Origin: Actinomycetota bacterium
GTDB lineage: Bacteria > Actinomycetota > Acidimicrobiia > Acidimicrobiales > JAHWLA01
Length of the DNA stretch: 10,998 bases
Direction: 5' to 3'
Assembly (NCBI GenBank): GCA_019347595.1
Contig: JAHWLA010000073.1
Coordinates: 1-10,998 of the forward strand
The translations under genes were made by a program, and so were the position numbers. The notes below the pieces were generated by a model that was not told where the DNA came from, made no database searches, and worked only from the letters and a program-made list of their open reading frames with translations. This document shows, piece after piece, positions 6,278 to 10,998 of this stretch. How positions within the stretch are numbered: position 1 is the first letter of the stretch; every line of letters starts with the position of its first letter.

Positions 6278-9200
6278 TCATGACGGGGAGACGAAGGGGG
6301 CGGTCGGGTCGGTGCCCGTCACCACCACGCCCGACGTGCACCCGGTCGTCGAGCAGGCCCGGACGGTGACGGGGACGTAGCGGCCGACCATCCCGTTGGC
6401 GCTCATGAAGGCGGTCAGGGTGGCCCGGTCGAACTTGGCGGTGGCCGTGGTGGCGCTGGTGACGTTCCAGGCGGTGGCGGGCTGCGAGTACGCAAGCCCG
6501 TCGACCTCGGTGATCGACGCCGACAGGCCGGCCGGGCTGATCCCGCACGGCAGGGTGACGTGCACTTGCACCGGCTGTCCTTCCGACGGGGCGAACAGCG
6601 TGTTGGGGTCGAAGTCGACGTGGGCGGCGATGCCACAGATGGTCACGAAGGTCTCCGCCGTCGACTCCAGGCCGTCGCGATCACGGGCAACCGCCTTGAT
6701 GCCCCATACGCCTGCTGTGGTCAGCGGGCCGACGTCGGCTCGGTTGCCGGTGGCGGCCACCGGCCCGTACGCCGTCGACCCCGGCGACCGGAGGAACCAC
6801 TGCACCTGCACCTCGCCCCACGTCGGCGACTTGGCCGTCGCCCTGAGCGGCACGATGGCCGCCCCTCCGGTGGCGGGCGGCGCGGCGATCGCCAGGATCG
6901 GCGCGTTGGTCGGGCTGTCGGCGTCGCCGCCTCGAACCACGCCGCTGATGTCGACGCCGTCGTTGAGGTTGGCCGCCACCTTGAGCACCGGCCCGAGCGG
7001 CGACGCCGACGGCGTCAGGAAGTTCGGCTCGAACCGGCTCTCGAAGTGCACGCCGCAGGGGTCGACGGGGTCGAGGGTGGGCTGGTCGGCCACCGCCCAC
7101 GGCACCAGCCCGTTGCCGGTGTCGAGGTAGACGCCCGCCCGCACGTCCTCCCGGTTGTCGCAGTCACGGCCGGTGACCCGGATCAGCTGGCTCTTGGCGA
7201 AGCCCAAGCGATGTATGTCGCCGTCACGGTCGAAGTAGAGGCGCCACGAGGACAGCGACGAGCCGGTGGCCGTGAAGGCAGGCCGGTTGCCCGCCACCAG
7301 CGGCACGCCGACGTTGCTGCCGGGGCTGGCCAGGTCGAGGGCGTAGGCGTTGCCATCGCGTCCCACGGCGATGTGACGGGCGGTGCCCCACCACGGCAGG
7401 GCGCCGCAGGCGCACACCAAGCGGTCGGTGGCCAGCGTGGGTGCCAGCCCGTCGACCGGGACGGTACGGATCTCGTCGGCCCCCTGCCGGAATGCCAGCG
7501 CGCTGTCGTCGGGGGCGAACGAGGGCTCGCCCTGGTACGCGGTCCCGATGCGCACGGGGGTGGAGTTGGTGGCGTCGAGCTCGGCGCCGTCGGCCAGCGC
7601 GTAGGGATGGGTCACGTAGATGTCGCCCAGGCCGTCTCCGGCGTTGAGCTCGAAGGCCAGCGCCATGTCGGTGACGGCTTGGCCCGCCGTACGCTCCCAC
7701 GCCGTGCGCGAGGCGCGGCCCTGGAGTTGCAGCGGCCCGCCTGCACGGGCGCAGAACGGCCCGCCGACGAGGTCGCACGTCAGCAGTCGGCGAGCGTTGC
7801 CGAAGGCGACACCTGCGTCGTCGACCGTCATGTCGACGACCCACAGGCTGCCCCGATCGCTGACCGCCAACGCGCCGTTGTCGGGGCGGATGGAGGGCAT
7901 GGCCGGGCATTCGAGGTCGGCGACGTCGAGGGTGGCGGAGGCGACGGGGGCTCCGTCGACGCCGAGGGCGGCGACCTCCACCGTCGGGCACGGCGACGCC
8001 GCGTCCTGAGTCCAGGCCAGCACCCGTCCGTCGGGAGAGAGGTACGAGTCGGCATCGGCAACGCCGGGGGTGTCGGTCACCTTGACCGGGGCGCCCGCGG
8101 GCTCGGGGGCGAGCTCGACGCTTCCGATCACCGGGTTGAAGTCGGTGTCCTCCCACTCGGCCAGCACGATGCCGTCGTGCTCGAGCCGGTACACCCGTGT
8201 GGCGCCCGCCTCGACGGCGCCTGCGTCGGGGGCGGAGAACTCGAAGGTCCCGCAGTGGTCGCAGTGGCCTGCTTCGTTGCCGTCGTGGGCATGGGCGCCG
8301 TCGTTCCACAAGGCCACGCCCTGTTCGGAGCGGTCGGTGACCTCGGTGCCGCGGCGAACGAGCTGCACGAAGAGGAGGTCGCTGTCGGGATCGAGGCCGT
8401 TGCCGCCTGAGGCGGTGCGCTCGGACTCGGTCACGACGGTGCCGACCGCAGTCCCGTCGGTGCGCCCGGTGACCCGCAGGTGCGGCCCGCTCGCGGGGGC
8501 GGCGCCCAGCGCCCCCCGATGCCGGCAGACCTCCTCGGCCGGGGCGCCGGGGTCGACCGTGGCGCCGAGGGCGCAGGCCGCCCATGACCAGTCCTTGGGC
8601 TGGAACAGCACGTTGTCGTCTCCCCAACCCGTGTTCGTGTACTTCATGGCCGACCGGTCGTCGGCCAGCCACAGGCGCAACGACGTGTTGTACGCCGTCC
8701 CCGTGCCGAGGTCGGCCGACGCCACGGCGACGCCGGGCGTGTCGAATGGGCTGTGCGACGGGTCGCGGTCGTCGTCGCGCGAATCGGGGACGAGTCCGAG
8801 TGTGTGGCCGAACTCCTGGCTCAGGAGGGCGCCCGCCATGGCGGGGCTGGCCGGCTTCCCGCCCGACGCCGGCTTTTCCCCGACGGCGCGGGCCCAGGCC
8901 ACCGGGCCGCCGATGAGCGCGAACCCTTCGAAGCACGACTTGCCCGACGGCGGCGGGTTGCCGAAGCCGTAGCTCGCGTTCTCGCCGACGACGCCGACGA
9001 CGATGTCGGCGCGACCGGCCGGGTTGCGGGCGTTCCACGACGCCAGCACCGAGGCGAGCCCGGCGGAGACATGCGGCATGTTCCCCGTGAGGCCGGTGCC
9101 GCAGAACTTTTCTCCGGCAGGGATGACGTTGAGGCCCGGATCGGTCGCCGTGCTCGGGCCCAGGTTCAACATGGCCGGACTGAGCGTCCAGCGGATGCCG

Positions 9201-9940
9201 GCCGCCGTGTCGGCGACGCACGTGCCGCCCGGTGGGGTGACGACCTCGCACAGGTCGCCTTCATCGGTCGCCGTCGGGGTCACCCGCGACAGCGCCCGCA
9301 TGCCGTTCTCCACCACGGTGGCGTCTGTGGTGGTGAACTCAGCCGCCATGCCGCCGGGATTGGCTGCGTTGCCCATAGGCACCAGCAGGACCGAGAGCGG
9401 GTTGGAGGTCGTGACGGGCTTGGAGCCCCCCGCGTAGGTGCGGGTCAGGACGGGGCCGTTGCCGACGCGGTAGGCAAGGGTGATCGAGACGTTCAGCGTG
9501 AAGTCGCCGGGCGACGTCGGCGCCAGGGCGGAGCCCGGCACGACGAACAGGGGCCACGCTGCGTGCGGCTCGGCGGGCAGCGAGTCGGTCCAGGCGGGCA
9601 CGGCGGTGTCGGACACGGGAGCCCACGGCGTGGCCACCGTGAACGGCGAGCCCAAGGGGACGCCGCCCGGCAGCGACAACGAACCGGTGAGCGAGGTGGA
9701 CGCGGGCACCAGCGTCGTGGTGGTCGACGAGCACGACGGCCGCGACACGGCCACTCGGATCACCGACTCCTTGCCCCGCACCACGCGGGTGTACTCGCCC
9801 ACGCCCTGGCTGATGACGGTCGCCCGCACCACCGGCGCGGTGTCGCACACGGCCGCCTGCCCCGGCGGGTTCGCCGTCAGGACGCTGGCGCCCAGTACGG
9901 CGCCCGCGACGGCGATCCGAAGACGCCCCAATCCCAGCAT
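6278..9940 (-). CDS. Large secreted multidomain protein with degenerate metzincin-like motif, beta-propeller and Ig-like domains
   Basis: A 1220-aa exported protein. It has a signal peptide (MLGLGRLRIAVAGAVLGASV, likely cut near AA at 29-30), then a beta-rich region with a Ser/Thr-rich segment. A metalloprotease-like region has QEFGHTLGLVP at 375-385: this resembles HExxHxxGxxH, but the first and third zinc ligands are Gln375 and Pro385. A His/Cys cluster (H550, H552, H559, C560, H562, C563) follows. Residues about 615-930 hold TolB/WD40-like propeller repeats (SYLSPDGRVLAW, PSFAPDDSALAF, and similar). From about 935 to the end there are Ig/fibronectin-like strands. No C-terminal membrane anchor or sorting signal is seen, so it is probably released or loosely held. 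ATG 9940 has AAGGGG 5 nt upstream. The frame stays open to 10117, but that extension lacks a ribosome site and would bury the signal peptide. Probably no longer a standard zinc protease; substrate and role are unknown. Confidence 0.85.
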   Translation of the reverse strand: MLGLGRLRIAVAGAVLGASVLTANPPGQAAVCDTAPVVRATVISQGVGEYTRVVRGKESVIRVAVSRPSCSSTTTTLVPASTSLTGSLSLPGGVPLGSPFTVATPWAPVSDTAVPAWTDSLPAEPHAAWPLFVVPGSALAPTSPGDFTLNVSITLAYRVGNGPVLTRTYAGGSKPVTTSNPLSVLLVPMGNAANPGGMAAEFTTTDATVVENGMRALSRVTPTATDEGDLCEVVTPPGGTCVADTAAGIRWTLSPAMLNLGPSTATDPGLNVIPAGEKFCGTGLTGNMPHVSAGLASVLASWNARNPAGRADIVVGVVGENASYGFGNPPPSGKSCFEGFALIGGPVAWARAVGEKPASGGKPASPAMAGALLSQEFGHTLGLVPDSRDDDRDPSHSPFDTPGVAVASADLGTGTAYNTSLRLWLADDRSAMKYTNTGWGDDNVLFQPKDWSWAACALGATVDPGAPAEEVCRHRGALGAAPASGPHLRVTGRTDGTAVGTVVTESERTASGGNGLDPDSDLLFVQLVRRGTEVTDRSEQGVALWNDGAHAHDGNEAGHCDHCGTFEFSAPDAGAVEAGATRVYRLEHDGIVLAEWEDTDFNPVIGSVELAPEPAGAPVKVTDTPGVADADSYLSPDGRVLAWTQDAASPCPTVEVAALGVDGAPVASATLDVADLECPAMPSIRPDNGALAVSDRGSLWVVDMTVDDAGVAFGNARRLLTCDLVGGPFCARAGGPLQLQGRASRTAWERTAGQAVTDMALAFELNAGDGLGDIYVTHPYALADGAELDATNSTPVRIGTAYQGEPSFAPDDSALAFRQGADEIRTVPVDGLAPTLATDRLVCACGALPWWGTARHIAVGRDGNAYALDLASPGSNVGVPLVAGNRPAFTATGSSLSSWRLYFDRDGDIHRLGFAKSQLIRVTGRDCDNREDVRAGVYLDTGNGLVPWAVADQPTLDPVDPCGVHFESRFEPNFLTPSASPLGPVLKVAANLNDGVDISGVVRGGDADSPTNAPILAIAAPPATGGAAIVPLRATAKSPTWGEVQVQWFLRSPGSTAYGPVAATGNRADVGPLTTAGVWGIKAVARDRDGLESTAETFVTICGIAAHVDFDPNTLFAPSEGQPVQVHVTLPCGISPAGLSASITEVDGLAYSQPATAWNVTSATTATAKFDRATLTAFMSANGMVGRYVPVTVRACSTTGCTSGVVVTGTDPTAPFVSPS

Positions 9941-9960
9941 CGGAACCCCTTGCCCCTCGC

Positions 9961-9977
9961 GGCTCCCCAGCGGAGCC
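9961..9977 (-). other. Leader hairpin before the large secreted-protein gene
   Basis: A perfect 6-bp stem, GGCTCC-loop of 5-GGAGCC, ends about 20 nt before the ATG at 9940. On a transcript from the divergent promoter region it would lie in the 5' leader just upstream of the ribosome site AAGGGG. In a sequence this GC-rich it could be chance. Confidence 0.3.
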
Positions 9978-10044
9978 CCCAACTCCCCCCGTCTCCGAGA
10001 AGGGTGGCGTGTCGCCCCGCTACTTTCCAGCAATCTTTGCCTTG

Positions 10045-10060
10045 TGTGACGAAAGTCACA
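10045..10060. promoter_or_regulatory. CRP/cAMP-receptor-type operator
   Basis: TGTGA-CGAAAG-TCACA is an exact match to the CRP consensus TGTGA-N6-TCACA used by E. coli CRP and by mycobacterial CRP. The dyad extends to GTGTGAC-GAAA-GTCACAC (10044-10061), 7-bp perfect arms. It lies between two divergent genes, one of them a cyclic-nucleotide-binding protein, about 4 kb from a nucleotide cyclase. It is centred 46.5 bp upstream of ATG 10099. Whether it activates or represses either side cannot be read from the sequence. Confidence 0.8.
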
Positions 10061-10098
10061 CCTTGCGCCGCATGCCCCGGTGCATGACCATTCGAGGC

Positions 10099-10518
10099 AT
10101 GGCTCGCAAGAAGGCATACCTCGAGCACCTCGCTGGTGTCCCCATGTTCAGCGCCTGCTCCAGGAAACAGTTGGAGGAGATCGGTCGTCAGGCCGAAGAG
10201 GTCGACATCCCCGCGGGGGAGGTCCTCATCAAGCAGGGGGCCTCGGGCCGCGACTTCTTCGTCATCGTCGAAGGCAAGGCCACCGTCACACGCGACGGCA
10301 AGGACGTCGCCGTGCTGGGGTCGGGCGACTTCTTCGGCGAGCTGGCGCTGCTCGATAAGGCGCCCCGCAACGCCACGGTGACGGCGGCCTCACCGATGCG
10401 AGTGTTCCTGCTCACCCAACCTGCGTTCGGCGGGCTGTTGGCAGCCGTGCCCTCGCTATCGCACAAGGTGATGGTGGGCATGGCGCGCCGACTCAACGAG
10501 CTTGACGCCAAGACGTGA
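10099..10518 (+). CDS. Stand-alone cyclic-nucleotide-binding-domain protein
   Basis: A 139-aa protein that is essentially one cNMP-binding (CAP_ED) domain: an N-terminal helix (MARKKAYLEHLAGVPMFSAC), a beta-roll (IPAGEVLIKQGASGRDFFVI), and the phosphate-binding cassette FGELALLDKAPRNATVTA, in which E81 should contact the ribose 2'-OH and R90 the cyclic phosphate. Both key residues are present, so cAMP or cGMP binding is expected. A C-terminal helix (HKVMVGMARRLNELDAKT) follows, but there is no helix-turn-helix, kinase or channel domain, so it is not CRP itself. It may act through a partner protein. The start ATG at 10099 gives the MARKK opening typical of actinobacterial relatives. ATG 10084 (adding MTIRG) is possible, and neither has a well-spaced ribosome site (GAGG is only 1 nt before 10099). 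A CRP box lies upstream. Confidence 0.92.
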   Translation: MARKKAYLEHLAGVPMFSACSRKQLEEIGRQAEEVDIPAGEVLIKQGASGRDFFVIVEGKATVTRDGKDVAVLGSGDFFGELALLDKAPRNATVTAASPMRVFLLTQPAFGGLLAAVPSLSHKVMVGMARRLNELDAKT

Positions 10519-10519
10519 G

Positions 10520-10532
10520 GGCCCGCCGGGCC
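10520..10532 (+). terminator. Weak GC hairpin after the cNMP-binding gene
   Basis: GGCCC-GCC-GGGCC begins 2 nt after the stop codon, a 5-bp stem with a 3-nt loop and no following T-run. It may assist termination together with the large palindrome 10 nt further on, or it may be chance in GC-rich DNA. Confidence 0.3.
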
Positions 10533-10542
10533 TGCGACGCGG

Positions 10543-10590
10543 TTCTGGTCCGCAGATCACGCACGTACGTGCGTGATCTGCGGACCAGAA
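10543..10590. repeat. 48-nt palindromic element, copy B (possible bidirectional terminator)
   Basis: A perfect 48-nt palindrome: the same 21-nt arms as copy A at 2726-2773, with the self-complementary centre CGTACG. It sits between convergent genes, 24 nt after the cNMP-binding stop and 10 nt after the rpmB stop. That is the position expected of a bidirectional terminator, although there is no T-run. The 6 of 7 matching bases just upstream of both copies (GACGCCG and GACGCGG) suggest that the repeat unit extends slightly further left. Confidence 0.92.
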
Positions 10591-10600
10591 CGGGCGAAGG

Positions 10601-10795
10601 TCAGTGAGCGGCTTTCTGGATCTTCCCGGCCCGGATGCACGACGTGCACACATGGAGCCGCTTGGGGGCGCCGTTGACGATGGCGCGCACCCGCTGGATG
10701 TTGGGATTCCACCGACGCTTCGTGCGACGGTGCGAGTGGCTGATGCTCATGCCGAATGAGGGATGCTTGCCGCACACCTCGCACACCGCTGCCAT
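10601..10795 (-). CDS. rpmB: 50S ribosomal protein L28
   Basis: A 64-aa basic protein of the large ribosomal subunit, normal in length. It opens MAAVCEVCGKHPSFGMSISH, continues with the conserved HRRTKRRWNPNIQRVR core, and ends with HVCTSCIRAGKIQKAAH. The two CxxC pairs (5/8 and the CTSC near the C-terminus) mark the zinc-binding form rather than the zinc-free paralogue. The start ATG at 10795 has AGGAG 10 nt upstream. A GTG at 10804 is in frame but only 1 nt from that site. It is transcribed away from the DAK2 gene, probably from a shared promoter, and converges on the cNMP-binding gene. Confidence 0.96.
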   Translation of the reverse strand: MAAVCEVCGKHPSFGMSISHSHRRTKRRWNPNIQRVRAIVNGAPKRLHVCTSCIRAGKIQKAAH

Positions 10796-10837
10796 GACGC
10801 GCACGCTCCTGTAGGGGGACTGCCGGGGAACCGGTGC

Positions 10838-10847
10838 AGGTTAGCAT
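10838..10847. promoter_or_regulatory. Overlapping divergent -10 boxes for rpmB and the DAK2 gene
   Basis: The plus strand has TAGCAT at 10842-10847, 8 nt before the DAK2-gene ATG. The minus strand has TAACCT at 10838-10843, about 43 nt before the rpmB ATG. Both fit TANNNT and share two base pairs, giving one symmetric promoter core. The plus-strand message would be leaderless or nearly so; the rpmB message would carry a leader containing AGGAG. Confidence 0.5.
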
Positions 10848-10855
10848 CCCCCCAC

Positions 10856-10998
10856 ATGGAGACGCTCGAGCGGCTGGCAGCCGGGCACCTGCGTGACGTG
10901 GTGACCGGCTACCGCGATGCCCTGCGTGCCCATCAGGACGCCGTCAACCGGCTCAACGTCTACCCCGTCCCCGACGGCGACACCGGCACCAACATGGC
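10856..10998 (+). CDS. DAK2-domain (FakA/YloV-like) kinase, N-terminal fragment
   Basis: The first 47 codons (plus 2 nt) of a gene running off the window. The N-terminus carries the DAK2 signature NVYPVPDGDTGTNM at 34-47, in which D40, D42 and N46 fit the metal/ATP-phosphate site of dihydroxyacetone-kinase-type nucleotide domains. Proteins of this type (FakA/YloV, about 550 aa) phosphorylate fatty acids bound to a FakB partner. In actinobacteria the gene sits between rpmB and recG, which matches the neighbour seen here. The start ATG at 10856 has no ribosome site and a -10-like TAGCAT just upstream, suggesting a leaderless transcript. Substrate is inferred from the family only. Confidence 0.9.
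   Translation, partial: METLERLAAGHLRDVVTGYRDALRAHQDAVNRLNVYPVPDGDTGTNM

Larger units (their letters stand above)
9941..10098. promoter_or_regulatory. Divergent intergenic regulatory region
   Basis: These 158 bp separate the start of the large secreted protein (minus) from the cyclic-nucleotide-binding protein (plus). They are less GC-rich near 10020-10060 than the flanking genes and hold a CRP-type box (10045-10060) and a small hairpin (9961-9977). A weak minus-strand -10 candidate, TAGCGG, lies at 10017-10022; it would put the CRP box centre about 42 bp upstream of transcription, a typical class II activator distance. No strong plus-strand -10 is seen. Confidence 0.65.

Noticed and set aside
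6560..8410. Long open frame on the plus strand opposite the large secreted protein
   Set aside because: Its composition (Arg, Gly, Val and His rich, no domain) is typical of an antisense shadow in very GC-rich DNA. The minus-strand frame has a signal peptide, motifs and repeats.
7224..9251. Long minus-strand frame, shifted relative to the large secreted protein
   Set aside because: It is Arg/Pro-rich without recognisable domains and overlaps the supported gene entirely.
10009..10098. N-terminal extension of the cNMP-binding protein to 10009
   Set aside because: It would translate through the CRP-type operator and adds residues not seen in this family, which typically begins with MARKK-like sequence.
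9941..10117. N-terminal extension of the large secreted protein
   Set aside because: It would place about 59 Cys- and Arg-rich residues before an obvious signal peptide and would run through the CRP box. ATG 9940 has a ribosome site.
2726..10590. Composite transposon or integron bounded by inverted repeats
   Set aside because: The end elements are each self-palindromic, there is no transposase or integrase in the block, and no target-site duplication is visible. The block is reported as a possible exchanged module instead.

Overview
The window is a high-GC, gene-dense stretch of chromosome from an actinobacterium. It has a GTP-type PEP carboxykinase, thiL-thiD, a four-cysteine L28, TANNNT -10 boxes lying directly before start codons (leaderless messages), and a class III cyclase with zinc-ribbon, AAA and TPR parts. 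The style suggests Acidimicrobiia or a related deep lineage. That placement is inference; no rRNA or other taxonomic marker is present.

Layout. (1) 1-1095, minus strand: the N-terminal part of pckG (cut by the window start) and a small cold-shock-like protein that lacks the usual RNA-binding aromatics. (2) 1118-2718, plus strand: thiL and thiD overlap by 4 nt and make up a thiamine phosphate operon, with a probably leaderless thiL facing the cold-shock gene across 22 bp. (3) 2726-2773: a 48-nt hairpin palindrome. (4) 2773-5769, plus: a 998-aa class III nucleotide cyclase with zinc ribbon, AAA ATPase and TPR regions. (5) 5770-5815: a 7-bp tandem repeat filling the junction between convergent genes. 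(6) 5808-9940, minus: a small and a very large secreted protein, probably one operon. The large one has a degenerate zinc-protease motif, a TolB/WD40-like propeller and Ig-like C-terminal domains. (7) 9941-10098: a divergent regulatory region holding a perfect CRP-type box, TGTGA-N6-TCACA. (8) 10099-10518, plus: a stand-alone cyclic-nucleotide-binding protein. (9) 10543-10590: a second, nearly identical 48-nt palindrome. (10) 10601-10998: rpmB (minus) and the start of a DAK2/FakA-like gene (plus), divergent from one probable shared promoter.

How it fits together. thiL-thiD and rpmB-DAK2 are neighbours in many actinobacteria (from memory, Streptomyces has this order). Here they are separated by about 7.8 kb whose two ends carry the same palindrome. 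The block contains a cyclase that probably makes cAMP, a cAMP-binding-domain protein, and a CRP-type operator between that protein and the secreted-protein operon. The simplest reading is an accessory cAMP-linked module that controls or accompanies an exported protein pair, set into a conserved housekeeping cluster. The parts are seen in the sequence; the circuit is inference.
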